Position numbers and translations under genes: made by a program
Assembly (NCBI RefSeq): GCF_030056705.1
Contig: NZ_JASHIC010000010.1
Coordinates: 124,001-188,000, forward strand
DNA from: Flectobacillus longus
GTDB lineage: Bacteria > Bacteroidota > Bacteroidia > Cytophagales > Spirosomataceae
Reading direction: 5' to 3'
Length of the DNA stretch: 64,000 nucleotides
In this document: positions 37,117 to 47,043 of the stretch, in pieces
Numbering within the stretch: position 1 is the stretch's first letter
Layout of the letters: each line of letters opens with the position of its first letter
Notes under the pieces: model-generated
Database searches by the model: none
Seen by the model: the letters and a program-made list of their open reading frames with translations, nothing else
Told to the model about the DNA's origin: nothing

Positions 37117-37953
37117 CTATTTTTTTCTTGTAATAGACTTTAACGGATAAACTCTCACGTAGTCTATCTCCATACGCTGAGGAAAAATACTTTCATCTAT
37201 GCCTTTAAGTCCGCCCCATCCTCCGCCTATAGCAATGTTTAGCAATAAATGAAAAGGCTGGTCAAAAGGGTAGTCTTCCCATTTGTTACTCACTTTCGGA
37301 AAAGATAGAACCAATTCATTATCGATAAATGCTTCTATTTTATCGGGCGTCCAATCAATGTGGTAGGTATGAAATGCGGAGTGAAAATCGGCTAGTTTTC
37401 TATTGCCAGATGGCTGAGTACCCTTATTTTGATTAAAGTTTTTGGTATGTAATGTAGTATGTACACGTCCAGGGTCGTAACCAACATGCTCCATTATATC
37501 GATTTCGCCATTATTAGGAAGGTAGTTTTTATCATAAATGGGATTAGTTGCTAGCATCCAAATAGCAGGCCATGTACCTCTTCCTATTGGTAATTTGGCC
37601 CTAATTTTAAATCTTCCATAAAGAAAATCTCCTTTGCCTTTGGTAACCAAGCGAGCCGAAGTGTAGGCATTATCATTCAGTCTTTCTTTATGAGCTTCAA
37701 TAATCAGAATTCCGTTTTCGATACGAGTATTTTTAAGGTTTTTTTCTGTATAATATTGCAGTTCATTATTGCCCCAACCATGACCACCCACATCATAATT
37801 CCACTTGGTGGAGTCGGGAAGTCCGTTCTTATTAAACTCGTCAGCCCACGAAGGTTTTGAGGCAAATTGATAAGTTGTTGTTGGCGTGTTTTGTCCCAAA
37901 GACCAAAATTGTAAGCAAATACATAGCTCAGTGAATACATGGCTTTTTTTCAT
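37117..37953 (-). CDS. Family GH16 beta-glucanase (laminarinase-like)
   Basis: 278 residues. The GH16 catalytic motif is GEIDIMEHVG with nucleophile E150, D152 and acid/base E155, in the beta-bulge form ExDxxE typical of laminarinases and agarases. WADEFN, GTWPAIWML and HTYHIDWTPDKIEAFIDN are further family signatures. A weak signal sequence (residues 1-20, MKKSHVFTELCICLQFWSLG) suggests export, although it is less hydrophobic than usual. It cleaves beta-1,3(4)-glucans or a similar polysaccharide. Monocistronic, with no SusCD pair nearby. Confidence 0.9.
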   Translation of the reverse strand: MKKSHVFTELCICLQFWSLGQNTPTTTYQFASKPSWADEFNKNGLPDSTKWNYDVGGHGWGNNELQYYTEKNLKNTRIENGILIIEAHKERLNDNAYTSARLVTKGKGDFLYGRFKIRAKLPIGRGTWPAIWMLATNPIYDKNYLPNNGEIDIMEHVGYDPGRVHTTLHTKNFNQNKGTQPSGNRKLADFHSAFHTYHIDWTPDKIEAFIDNELVLSFPKVSNKWEDYPFDQPFHLLLNIAIGGGWGGLKGIDESIFPQRMEIDYVRVYPLKSITRKK

Positions 37954-38425
37954 AGTTTACCGATTAATGTATTGATAATAAGTATTTTATTAGAAAATCT
38001 GATAGATACCCAATTAAAGATATTTTATATTAATATTTTAATATAAAATTAGAAAAATTACATTTTGTTGACGCTATTTTGAATGATTTCTTGCATTGAA
38101 ACAGTAAAATTTCTATATTTAATATAAGGAGTTGAGATAATTATAACAAACAAAAGCATACTCAATAATTCAACCTCCTATTATATCGAACTGCTAACGC
38201 ATAGTATTAATGAATACTTTCTAAAGTTCGAAAAACACCTTGATGGTAAGTTTATTTACCGAGTATTTCCTTTCCCTACTTGACGAACATAGCTTGTTAT
38301 TTTAGAAGTAAACTATGTGATTGTTATAGCCAAAACCAATATTCTTTCTAGAAATTACCTCTATTGTCTCTCAAAATTGAGAGGCATAAATTTATATTGT
38401 TCAATTTAAACCTAAATACTCTATC
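37954..38425. other. AT-rich divergent gap, nothing firm
   Basis: 472 bases between divergent GH16 and SCP2-like genes. A 20-codon ORF (ATG at 38243) is no longer than expected by chance. No exact -7 box, hairpin or repeat word was noticed. Confidence 0.4.
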
Positions 38426-38764
38426 ATGACTGATATTCACGATTTTTTCAAACGTACATTTCCAGATGCTTTAATTGCCAATCCAAGTGTTGCATCGTTA
38501 CATCCGATGAAGCTTCGTTTAATTATCCACGGCGAACGAGAAGGAGAATGGATAGTTGATACGACAGGTGTACCAACATGCTATGCAGATTCTTCAGAAT
38601 ATTGTGAAAACTCGATTAATATGTCATATTCGGCATTCCAGAGTTTTATCAAAGACCCAATAGGTTTGGCATCGTCGTATGCTTCGGAGGGTCTGATAAA
38701 AGTAAATGGACGCTTGAATCTGCTTTCGCACTTTTCAAAGTTATTTAAAGTAGTAAAAAAATAG
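38426..38764 (+). CDS. SCP2-like lipid-binding domain protein
   Basis: 112 residues. The pattern fits the SCP2 fold: KLRLIIHGEREGEWIVDTTG as the N-terminal strands, then a segment resembling the aliphatic loop (INMSYSAFQSFIKDPIGLAS) and the terminal YASEGLIKVNGRLNLLSHFSKLF, equivalent to the family's DPxxAxxxGKxxxxGD segment. It is distinct from the shorter protein at 11454-11735. Probably a cytoplasmic lipid or acyl-carrier protein; partner unknown. Confidence 0.65.
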   Translation: MTDIHDFFKRTFPDALIANPSVASLHPMKLRLIIHGEREGEWIVDTTGVPTCYADSSEYCENSINMSYSAFQSFIKDPIGLASSYASEGLIKVNGRLNLLSHFSKLFKVVKK

Positions 38765-38810
38765 GGTATAGGCAATGTGTCACTAGTTGTGATAAATTGA
38801 ATACCTTTAA

Positions 38811-38851
38811 AAACCAAAGAGGCTGTTCCGAAGGAACAGCCTCTTTGGTTT
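38811..38851. terminator. 19-bp perfect hairpin, bidirectional terminator
   Basis: AAACCAAAGAGGCTGTTCC pairs perfectly with its complement around GAA. It lies between convergent SCP2-like and sorbosone-dehydrogenase-like genes and is one of the strongest hairpins in the window. Confidence 0.9.
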
Positions 38852-38873
38852 GATTTAAGCTTTTGCCAACAAA

Positions 38874-40871
38874 CTATTTCTTATTAAGATTGTTAATCCA
38901 AGCAGCAATTTTCTGAATATCCTTTTTTGGAACGTGGCTCATTGGTGCCATTGGCGTAGCAAAATCTGGCCAGTTTTCTGGTTTAGGTTCTGCAATCAAA
39001 GCTTCCAACTGAGCATTGGTATATTTACGTTTTGCTACTTCCGAATACGCAGGGCCTACAGCACGCTCATTTACTTTGTGACAAGCCAAACAAGTATGTT
39101 TTGACAACAATGCCATTGCCTCTTTGTCAGAAATAATTGACGATACCGCAGCAGTTTTAGCACCAGCTTTTGGTTTAGCGCTACCTTTCATACCTTCAGT
39201 ACTTGGAGCCGCTTCTTTCATCTGATTGTCTGGCGTATTGGCAGCCGCACCAGCATCTACTCTTTCACGTTGAGCTCTTGTTTTTGGAGTTACCAACGTA
39301 ATGTTTGCTTTTGGGCCAGTAGGAATGCTATTCAATGTATAATAAGCGCTTCCGTGCAACAATGTCAAACCGTCTTTTGCAGATTTAATACCTTCTGGCT
39401 TGATGTCGTGGATATAACCCTCACGAAGACCGTCTACTACGATTCTTACTTTCAAACCATCTTCTGACGTTTTAGCACCACGAACAGCATTGTCTTTACG
39501 ATCTACGATTGGACTACCATACACTGGGTGATATTTGTAAGTATAGCTCGACACATCGTAGTTGTTTACATCTTCAGCCGTCTTTTTGTCAACTGGTGCT
39601 GTAAATTCGATTTCAAAACCATCTGGCATAGCACGAACAGCTTTCATTTCGAAAGGTGTTTTTCCTGTGTAAACCAATCTTTCTAAACCGAAATCTTCTT
39701 TACCTACAGAACCCCAACCACGGTTTGTACCACCTACATACATACCTTTGTCTGTACCCCATGACATACGCAAAACACCCGAACGGAAGCCAGAGCGGAA
39801 GTCAAAAGAAGCACCTTGGTATTGTCCGTTTACTTTTTCAAGAAATACACGAGCAATTTTTGACATACCTTGGTCACCTACAAAAAGTTGACCAGCAAAT
39901 GGACCAAATGCACCGCTAGTTTCGTCAGCAATGATTTCAGAAGTAGAAACGCCCAATACACCATGAGGCAACCATACTGCTGGTGATTTGATATTCATGT
40001 TTGGATATGTCTTATGAGCCATTTCATAAATGGTAGTCATAGGCTCATTTTTCACATATTCAGGTTTTACTTTCGGATCGTCGCGAGGATCAACTTTTGA
40101 GAAAATCATATCCGCACGCATCTTTACTGGCGATTCAGGACGGCTAGCCCATTGCAATGAAGCAGGGTGACCCAAGAAATCTCCTTTTTCTACATTGGTA
40201 ATAAAACCAGAACCCATCCAGTCGCCTTGGTTATCACCATAGAAAAACTCGCCATTCAACATACCAATACCGCAAGGCGAGCGCATACCAGCTGCGTAAG
40301 GTTGCATGTTACCGTCTTCGGTAATACGCATAGTCCATCCACGCCAAGGTACGAGTGATTTACCAGCCCACCAGTCTGAGTTACCAAAACCTACGTTGCC
40401 AGTTACATAAAATGCGCCATCTGGACCGATTTTTGGACCAAATGAGTACTCATGGTAGTGACCAGAAATAGGCCAAGCATATACCGTTTCATAACGTTCA
40501 GCTTTGCCGTCGCCGTTTTTGTCAACCAATTTAGTCAACTCACCACGTTGTGCACAGTAAAGACTTCCGTCTTTGTAAGCCAAGCCCAAAATTTCGTGCA
40601 AGCCACTCGCAAATTTGCGATAAACAGGCTTGGTTGATGTTGGGTTTTCGATGATGTAAACATCACCACGACGTGTTGAAACAGCAATATCGCCATTTGG
40701 TAAAGTGACCAAACCACCTACTTCAAGAACGATACCTTCAGGAATTGGTACTTTTACGATTTTATAATAATCATTTTCAGTTGGGCCATCTTGAGCAAAA
40801 GCCCCAGCACTCATACATCCTGCCAATAGGAGTGCCTTAGATACTGAGTTGAATACAGATTTTATTTTCAT
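38874..40871 (-). CDS. Sorbosone/glucose dehydrogenase-like protein fused to cytochrome c
   Basis: 665 residues from the ATG at 40871 (MKIKSVFNSVSKALLLAG, signal peptide); a start at 40886 adds five residues. Residues about 40-430 form a beta-propeller of the L-sorbosone dehydrogenase type (NGDIAVSTRRGDVYIIEN, HEILGLAY, GMRSPCGIG, LFVGDQG). A linker rich in Ala, Pro and Lys leads to a C-terminal c-type cytochrome with CLACHK and an axial Met in ATPMAPMSHV. A periplasmic oxidase feeding electrons to the haem is likely. It follows the DUF1080 gene by 123 bases in the same direction, suggesting one sugar-oxidation operon. Confidence 0.85.
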   Translation of the reverse strand: MKIKSVFNSVSKALLLAGCMSAGAFAQDGPTENDYYKIVKVPIPEGIVLEVGGLVTLPNGDIAVSTRRGDVYIIENPTSTKPVYRKFASGLHEILGLAYKDGSLYCAQRGELTKLVDKNGDGKAERYETVYAWPISGHYHEYSFGPKIGPDGAFYVTGNVGFGNSDWWAGKSLVPWRGWTMRITEDGNMQPYAAGMRSPCGIGMLNGEFFYGDNQGDWMGSGFITNVEKGDFLGHPASLQWASRPESPVKMRADMIFSKVDPRDDPKVKPEYVKNEPMTTIYEMAHKTYPNMNIKSPAVWLPHGVLGVSTSEIIADETSGAFGPFAGQLFVGDQGMSKIARVFLEKVNGQYQGASFDFRSGFRSGVLRMSWGTDKGMYVGGTNRGWGSVGKEDFGLERLVYTGKTPFEMKAVRAMPDGFEIEFTAPVDKKTAEDVNNYDVSSYTYKYHPVYGSPIVDRKDNAVRGAKTSEDGLKVRIVVDGLREGYIHDIKPEGIKSAKDGLTLLHGSAYYTLNSIPTGPKANITLVTPKTRAQRERVDAGAAANTPDNQMKEAAPSTEGMKGSAKPKAGAKTAAVSSIISDKEAMALLSKHTCLACHKVNERAVGPAYSEVAKRKYTNAQLEALIAEPKPENWPDFATPMAPMSHVPKKDIQKIAAWINNLNKK

Positions 40872-40994
40872 TGTTTTGAAAGTCAAAATTGATGTTTTTC
40901 ATGCCAAAAGGTTTTCTTTTAGCTTAAAAAAGTAGTAGATCAATGTTCTAAAAAAGCATTTATATTTATAAAAAATGCCCTATCCGACTGATAA

Positions 40995-42791
40995 TTACCA
41001 CATGATAGCGTACTGTACTTTTTCTGAAGCTGGTACAGTCAATACTTTCTGAGCACCTACCGATTCGATAGTAGCACCCGAAGCCTTGATATAGTAGCTT
41101 TTGCCGTCTACTGTGTAAGTATCTTCAGCAACTTTGCTGATTTCGTTACCCAAAGCCAAACGAACTACTTGACCCGCTGGATTTTTGATACTCAAAGTAC
41201 GAGTCAAATACTTGTTGTCAGTAACACGGATTTGGTCTTCTACATCGCTACCCAACATTTTATAACGGAAAGTAGGAAGGTCGTTAGCATCTAAGTCATA
41301 TCCTAATGGACGATACGCAGCCGCCTCAGCAGGAACATCAGAAGAAGTACCTTTGTCAGCACTAGCTACCAATACAGGGCTGTCTGGCAAAGTTAACAAT
41401 GCTCCACGTGCACGTGAAGAACCATCGCCACGGTCATCCCACATTGGAGATGTATCCAAGAAATCACCTTTCCAGATTTGAACGATAGCTCCGTTGTCTA
41501 GATCGTAAGTATAGTGCAAGTTGCTAGGGTTACCTACATTTACCGAGTGAACCACACGCTTCAATTTTTTACCTTCTTTGAAAAGATCTGTAAACGAACG
41601 GAATACGATTGATTCTTTGGCATCTAACAAAATTGGATCAGCAGGAGGTCCAGCCAACGTAGAAGCTAAACTATGATAAGCCGTTGAGCGGAAACTTGGG
41701 CCTTGTACCCACATACCTAAGATTGGAGGCATCCAACCATCAGTTTTATATACCGTAATTTCTACTGGTACTTTGCCTGCAGGCAAATCCATTTCAGCAA
41801 AACGCTTATCTCTTGAGAAAGTCCATGCATCTGGTAATAATTCTTTACCATTTACATTTACATAATATTTACCAGCAAGTTGGAATTCGAATGAATGTTT
41901 CCCTGCTTTTGGAACATCAAGGGTAGTTGTGAAGATTTGAGCAAAATCGTTAGTTTGCTTACTTACATCCCAAGAAAGGTTATTGATTGTGCCAGTAGCA
42001 TCTGGTTTTTTCGAAAGGAAATCTTTTGGCTCTTTAAATTTGCCATAGAACACTTTATAAGCGATAGGTGCCATTACAGCAGGCTTGCCGCTAAGGTCAG
42101 CCACTTTGAAATTACGGAAAGCTACAGCACCGTGGTCACCTTGAATCATAAATGGACCAAGTGGAGCTTCATCTTCAGAGATAGGTCCACCTGTAGGACC
42201 AGTCAATTCTACATTTTCATGAAGAACATAACCGTTTAACCTAATAGAAATAACCTTAGCATTCGCGATTTTTTTACCAGCAGCATCAAAACGAGGTGCT
42301 TGGAAAGAAATCTGAATATGTTGCCATAAGCCTGGTGCTAAACAAGCATTGATACGTGGTGCATGACCTTCGTAAAGATATTCTTGTGGAATAAACTTAC
42401 GACGTTTGTAAATACCACCGCAATCACCATAAGCAGGTTTTTTTACACCCCAACTGTCAAGCAATTGGATTTCGTAACGTCCTTGCAAATAGAATCCAGA
42501 GTTAGAGTGAGAAGCCATCATAAAGTCAAACTCTACATCTACGTCACCGTATTCGGCAGCGGATAATAAGTTTGCACGGTTGTTGGCGTCAGGGAGGTTG
42601 ACCAAAATGCCTTTACCAGCCTGAGTGGTCATTGTTTCATTTTTTGTGAGGTCGGCAGTTACGTCACCAGCGATTTGCCAGTTGGCTTTACCCGTTGGCT
42701 TCCAGAATGATAAATCATTCAAAGAAACAGTCTCTTGTGCGAAGCTTCCTAAGGGCAAACACAAAGACATGACCAAAAGTAATTTTTTCAT
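40995..42791 (-). CDS. DUF1080 (3-keto-disaccharide hydrolase-like) exported protein
   Basis: 598 residues from the ATG at 42791 (MKKLLLVMSLCLPLGSFAQE, signal peptide); the frame continues to 42851. The first 230 residues match the DUF1080 concanavalin-like domain, with NSGFYLQGRYEIQLLDSWG and FMIQGDHGAVAFRNFKV. A PA14-like beta domain (about 280-370) follows, then a C-terminal domain of about 220 residues with no recognised motif. Family members hydrolyse 3-keto-glycosides. With the neighbouring dehydrogenase-cytochrome it may take part in an oxidise-then-cleave route for sugars in the periplasm. This is inference. Confidence 0.85.
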   Translation of the reverse strand: MKKLLLVMSLCLPLGSFAQETVSLNDLSFWKPTGKANWQIAGDVTADLTKNETMTTQAGKGILVNLPDANNRANLLSAAEYGDVDVEFDFMMASHSNSGFYLQGRYEIQLLDSWGVKKPAYGDCGGIYKRRKFIPQEYLYEGHAPRINACLAPGLWQHIQISFQAPRFDAAGKKIANAKVISIRLNGYVLHENVELTGPTGGPISEDEAPLGPFMIQGDHGAVAFRNFKVADLSGKPAVMAPIAYKVFYGKFKEPKDFLSKKPDATGTINNLSWDVSKQTNDFAQIFTTTLDVPKAGKHSFEFQLAGKYYVNVNGKELLPDAWTFSRDKRFAEMDLPAGKVPVEITVYKTDGWMPPILGMWVQGPSFRSTAYHSLASTLAGPPADPILLDAKESIVFRSFTDLFKEGKKLKRVVHSVNVGNPSNLHYTYDLDNGAIVQIWKGDFLDTSPMWDDRGDGSSRARGALLTLPDSPVLVASADKGTSSDVPAEAAAYRPLGYDLDANDLPTFRYKMLGSDVEDQIRVTDNKYLTRTLSIKNPAGQVVRLALGNEISKVAEDTYTVDGKSYYIKASGATIESVGAQKVLTVPASEKVQYAIMW

Positions 42792-42983
42792 AAAAAGAGT
42801 TTTTGATATGAATAAAAATAGAAATTGGGAATTTGCCCTTAAATTTAACATTATACTTGGTATTTGTTATCCTGAAAAGCAAGAATCGGTAATAGGTTGT
42901 CGATTTATCATAATTTCTGAAAAGCTAAATACAAGTTTTGTTAGAAATGGCATAATGTCTTTTTGTAATTTAAAACAAAAACT

Positions 42984-43478
42984 ATGGAAAAAGTATTTAT
43001 TGCTCCAAATGCTTCGGTGATGGGAGATGTTACCTTCGGGAAAGGAGTATCGGTTTGGTATGGTGCTGTGATTCGTGCAGATGTGGAAATAATCATAATC
43101 GGTGACAATACCAATATTCAAGACACTTCGGTATTACATGCCGACCCGGGCGATCCTACTATTATTGGTGACTCTGTTACGGTCGGTCATGGGGCTATTG
43201 TACATGGTGCTGTAGTTGGTGACGGCTCACTGATTGGTATGCGAGCTACCGTTTTGAATAAAGCCAAAATAGGGAAAGGCTGTATTATTGGTGCACATGC
43301 GCTTGTGACAGAGAAAATGGAAATTCCTGATTATTCCTTGGCTGTAGGGGCGCCAGCGAAGGTGATTCGTCAACTTACTCCTGAACAAGCTGAAAAGATG
43401 AAGCTTGGTGCTCAACATTATGTTGATATGGCCGAACGCCATGATCGTGGAGAGTTTCCTTTGATGTCAATTGACTAA
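42984..43478 (+). CDS. Gamma-carbonic-anhydrase-like hexapeptide protein (YrdA/PaaY type)
   Basis: 164 residues of left-handed beta-helix with hexapeptide periodicity. Metal-binding histidines are in VLHADPGDP, VGHGAIVHG and GAHALVTE; the early VWYGAVIRAD matches the family. It is a cytoplasmic trimer. YrdA-like members bind zinc, but carbonic anhydrase activity is often absent, so the role is uncertain. It is convergent with nupC across the hairpin at 43533-43577. Confidence 0.9.
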   Translation: MEKVFIAPNASVMGDVTFGKGVSVWYGAVIRADVEIIIIGDNTNIQDTSVLHADPGDPTIIGDSVTVGHGAIVHGAVVGDGSLIGMRATVLNKAKIGKGCIIGAHALVTEKMEIPDYSLAVGAPAKVIRQLTPEQAEKMKLGAQHYVDMAERHDRGEFPLMSID

Positions 43479-43532
43479 TTGAGTGAATTGGAGATTGAAT
43501 GAATGGTTATTTTAAGCTACTATTGACTATTA

Positions 43533-43577
43533 ATCAAAAAAGGCGTTCGAAAAACTAATTTCGAACGCCTTTTTGAT
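43533..43577. terminator. Convergent terminator hairpin (composite repeat copy 5)
   Basis: ATCAAAAAAGGCGTTCGAAA pairs with its inverse (one T shorter) around a 6-base loop. TTGAGTGAATTGGAGATTGA words precede it at 43480-43499. The right-hand palindromic unit of the composite family is missing here. Confidence 0.8.
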
Positions 43578-43653
43578 AATATATATATGCGGTATATATT
43601 AATTGTATCCTTCTGATTATGAGTCTATTCTTGTAACTGATAATAACTTTCTT

Positions 43654-44892
43654 TTACAACAAAAGTCCTGCTAAAGTAGCTGACAGATAACTTGCTAATG
43701 TCCCACAAATTAGTGCCTTGAAACCTAGTTTAGCTAAATCAGCACGACGACTAGGCGCTAGCTCACTAATACCTCCAATTTGGATAGCTACCGAGCTAAA
43801 GTTTGCAAAACCACATAGGGCAAAGCTGGTAATAGCAATTGTTTTTGGCGCTAAAGTATGTTGTTGCTTAATCAAGTCAAGATATGCTACAAATTCGTTT
43901 ACTACCATTTTAGTACCCATCAAGGCACCCGCAGCTTCAATATCTTTGGAAGGCACACCCATTGCCCAAGCAAAAATGGCGAACAATTTACCCAAGATAA
44001 AGTTGAAACTCAACTCTGGCAAACCAATCATAAAACCAACTTTACCTAAAATTAAATCTAATAATGCGATAAGAGCAATAAAACCAATCAACATGGCGAT
44101 AACGTTCATACCCACTTTTAAACCATCACTAGCACCACCAGCAATGGCATCGACTAGGTTAACGTGAGCTTTTTCAACCTTTAATTTTACTACACCTTGC
44201 GTTTCTGATTCTTCTGTTTCGGGCATTACGATTTTTGAAATCACCAAAGCCCCAGGCGCGGCCATAATACTAGCCGCCAACAAATACTGAGCAGGAACTC
44301 CCAATGCAATATAAGTAGCCATTACACCACCTGCAATACAGGCAAAACTACCCGTCATCGAAGCCAAAAGCTCCGAATTGGTCATGCCTTTAAGGTAGGG
44401 TTTAATCATAATTTGGGCTTCTACCTGTCCTACAAACGTACTTGCTACGTTCGATACCGCCTCAGCACCACTTACACCCATCAACCATTTCATGCCTTTG
44501 GCCATTACCGCAACTACACGCTGCATCAAGCCTATATGGTATAAGATATTTACTAATACCGCCACAAAAATAATCGTTGGCACTACTTTGAAAAAGAAGA
44601 TAAATCCATTTTCTGGACCGAATACTTTACCCAAAAGCTCCTGCTTTACTAATGGACTAAATACAAACTCGGCACCTTTGTCTGACATTTCTAATAGGCG
44701 CTTGATTTTTTCGCCAAGCCATTGGAAAATGTTTTGACCAAGGTCAGTTTTTAAAATAAAAATAGCTAGTGAGGCTTGTAAACCTAGTCCCACACCAACT
44801 GTACGGTAGTTGATTGCCTTTCGGTTGTTCGACATCAAATAGGCGATTCCTAGTATCAATACAACTCCGATTAGTCCTGTAAAGCGTTCCAT
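43654..44892 (-). CDS. Concentrative nucleoside transporter (CNT/NupC family)
   Basis: 412 residues, strongly hydrophobic, with about 10 membrane segments. The CNT core motif is GGVMATYIALGVPAQYLLAA, followed by ALVISKIVMPETEES; the gating region GMNVIAMLIGFIALIALLD and ALCGFANFSSVAIQIGG (usually with Gly-Phe-Ala-Asn) are intact. It couples nucleoside uptake to Na+ or H+. Monocistronic on the minus strand. It is consistent with the salvage kinase udk elsewhere in the window, though not linked to it. Confidence 0.94.
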   Translation of the reverse strand: MERFTGLIGVVLILGIAYLMSNNRKAINYRTVGVGLGLQASLAIFILKTDLGQNIFQWLGEKIKRLLEMSDKGAEFVFSPLVKQELLGKVFGPENGFIFFFKVVPTIIFVAVLVNILYHIGLMQRVVAVMAKGMKWLMGVSGAEAVSNVASTFVGQVEAQIMIKPYLKGMTNSELLASMTGSFACIAGGVMATYIALGVPAQYLLAASIMAAPGALVISKIVMPETEESETQGVVKLKVEKAHVNLVDAIAGGASDGLKVGMNVIAMLIGFIALIALLDLILGKVGFMIGLPELSFNFILGKLFAIFAWAMGVPSKDIEAAGALMGTKMVVNEFVAYLDLIKQQHTLAPKTIAITSFALCGFANFSSVAIQIGGISELAPSRRADLAKLGFKALICGTLASYLSATLAGLLL

Positions 44893-45070
44893 GTTTTATG
44901 TAATTAGACCGAGATTAGTGCTTAGTTTTTTAGTTGATGAATTTTGCAAAAACAGGTAAAGATAGGAAAAAACTTCTAAACCTATACGAATATATAGGTG
45001 ATAGAACGCAAATAACCGTTTTGAGCAGAAAATCCCTGAAGAAATAACGTGTTTTGTTATGATACCGTTT

Positions 45071-45613
45071 TTACCAATTCATCCGTTTTCGCAGATCCAA
45101 TATATGTGCTACATGATGACGTCCATGCCACGAATACATGCCTGCCATTACGTTCAAGGGATTGGTATGACGGGTAGCGGGATGAAATAATTGCTTATTA
45201 AAATCAGCTTTTGTCATGTTTTCCAATAACATCCCCCATCTCAAGTGTAGCGCTTCCAATAAAGCCAATGACCATTCGATAGGGGCATTTTTGCCATCAT
45301 ATAACTCTGCCCAAAGTTGTTCTTCGTAGGGTCTTATCGTAGGAATACTTTCTGTTAAGGCTAATTTGAATCTTGTATAGGCATTGATATGCGAGTCGGC
45401 CACATGATGTACTGTTTGTCTGACAGTCCAACCGCCAGGGCGATATGGTGTTGCTAATTGCTCTTTGTTGAGTCCTTCAACAGCATCTGTAAGCTGTTTG
45501 GGTAACCTTTTAATGTCAAGAATCCATTCTGCTAGTATAGATTCTGTGATTTCATTGGGTTTTTCGAACTGTCCAATCGGGTATTTTAGTAATTCGATAT
45601 CGTCTTTTTGCAT
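45071..45613 (-). CDS. DinB/YfiT-family metal-dependent transferase-like protein
   Basis: 180 residues of four-helix-bundle type. The metal triad is visible as His in VHHVADSH and the pair in WHGRHHVAHI. WTVRQTVHHVADSHINAY and the N-terminal YPIGQF are YfiT-like. Relatives include bacillithiol S-transferases. Cytoplasmic; the thiol cofactor used here is unknown. Monocistronic. Confidence 0.88.
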   Translation of the reverse strand: MQKDDIELLKYPIGQFEKPNEITESILAEWILDIKRLPKQLTDAVEGLNKEQLATPYRPGGWTVRQTVHHVADSHINAYTRFKLALTESIPTIRPYEEQLWAELYDGKNAPIEWSLALLEALHLRWGMLLENMTKADFNKQLFHPATRHTNPLNVMAGMYSWHGRHHVAHILDLRKRMNW

Positions 45614-46276
45614 AAAGTAAAAGTTGTTTACAACGAAGTGATAGTCTTCTAGGATAGAAGGTTTCCCTAATATATCTATTTCAGTTGTAAAATAGCTATA
45701 CTAAAAGTAAAAATTAAGCAATTGGTTATTTACAGGTGCTTTGATAAAACTATAAAAGTGCAATTTATAATTTTTACCGTTGTTGAGCAGTAACTATATG
45801 GTAACTATCTTAAGTACAAATGCTTATGGCGGTATTGAAGGTGATAATACTTTTTGATTTTTGATGAAAAATACTCGACTGATGGTTTTGTATTATAAAT
45901 TCTTCGAATAATTTAATTTCAAAAATTAACATATATGTCAATTCAAAGAATAAATTGAAAAACGTATAAAATTTTGAAATTATATTTTGATTTTTATAAT
46001 TTTTTTGTAAAATAGTATATGCTTTTTTCGAAAACACAAAATATAATATTGATTTTGGAAAAGTATTTAAAATAAATAAACGTACCTGTTAAGTATTATT
46101 TCTTAGACCAATTATATCGTTCAAATAATCTCCAGATTGCTACAATGTATAAAATTTACCTATTAATCAAGTGGAACCCGTCCTCAATGTTACTTGCATT
46201 AATAGTTTTCAAAATAAAGTTTTTTCTATAAATCAGTACCATATCAAAATCAGTATTCACCCTTAAAAAACACGTT

Positions 46277-46351
46277 ATGAAACATTTAGACAAATTGCCT
46301 CCAGTGGTGTTAATTATGTTATTTGTTTTGTTGACATTGGTTAGTGCTTAA
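46277..46351 (+). CDS. Putative 24-residue single-span membrane microprotein
   Basis: ATG-initiated ORF: six polar residues (MKHLDK), a turn (LPP), then about 15 strongly hydrophobic residues (VVLIMLFVLLTLVSA) before TAA. This is the layout of a tail-anchored single-span peptide. The start context ACACGTTATGAAA resembles that of the ORF at 47044 (GACGTGTTATGAAA). A factor-independent terminator lies about 180 bases downstream. Too short for a firm call without comparative data. Confidence 0.4.
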   Translation: MKHLDKLPPVVLIMLFVLLTLVSA

Positions 46352-46417
46352 TAAGTAATGCCATGGTCTTCGAAACACTGCGATAATCCTTCGCTTATAA
46401 CATGCAACGCCTTGTTT

Positions 46418-46525
46418 ATGACAGATGATTGGTGTAATTATCTGGAAATCTCACATTATTTAAACCCATTTTATAAAATTTACTTGATTACAATCTTATC
46501 AGCTTTTGCCGAGCTACATAGTTAA
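46418..46525 (+). CDS. Possible 35-residue ORF before a terminator
   Basis: ATG to TAA, encoding MTDDWCNYLEISHYLNPFYK and a hydrophobic C-terminal part (IYLITILSAFAELHS). The stop codon abuts the terminator stem at 46527. Length is within chance for AT-rich DNA; the position just before the terminator is the only support. Confidence 0.25.
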   Translation: MTDDWCNYLEISHYLNPFYKIYLITILSAFAELHS

Positions 46526-46526
46526 T

Positions 46527-46559
46527 AGACCTGTGAAGTTTTATTTTACAGGTCTTTTT
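46527..46559 (+). terminator. Terminator with no conventional gene upstream
   Basis: AGACCTGT and ACAGGTCT pair over 8 bp with a 13-base loop, followed by TTTTATTGTT. The nearest same-strand gene of ordinary size ends more than 3 kb upstream, so it must end a short transcript carrying the tiny ORFs or a small RNA. Confidence 0.75.
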
Positions 46560-47043
46560 ATTGTTATTGAGTTTAGCTCATTTGTTGCATTGATTCTAGC
46601 CAACTGTCTTCAAGACGCATAAAACGATAAAATATAGCTATGTATCAAAATAAAGAAATTGTGTTATCGATGCCCGCCTTTATTTCCCTCTTTAGCTTTA
46701 GTATATAGACTATGTGGGTCAAAAAAATATTCAAATAGTACAATATTTGCATTTTCTTACGCCTCAAAATATCTTCTAATTATTGTTTTGATTTAATCCT
46801 ATTTTTGTTAATTTTACATAAATGAAAAGATATATGCTATTTTTCTAAACCTATTTTTTGATTTTATTTAAAAATTTAGCAAAAAATAAGTTTAATTTAA
46901 TGCAATTTTTGTAATTATTGATAAATTTGTATTATTGAAAAAGTGCTATATGCTGTTTCATTTTTTTCCCTTAACTATCAAATTATAATCAACAAGCTAG
47001 AGCCGTACTCCATCCTTTGTTTCACTACTAACTAAGACGTGTT

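Noticed and set aside
38243-38305. 20-codon ORF in the GH16/SCP2 gap
   Set aside because: Length is within chance and there is no second line of support.
45810-46037. 75-codon minus-strand ORF in the AT-rich gap
   Set aside because: Composition is almost wholly Phe, Ile, Lys, Asn and Ser as expected from AT-rich noise; no signal, motif or promoter supports it.
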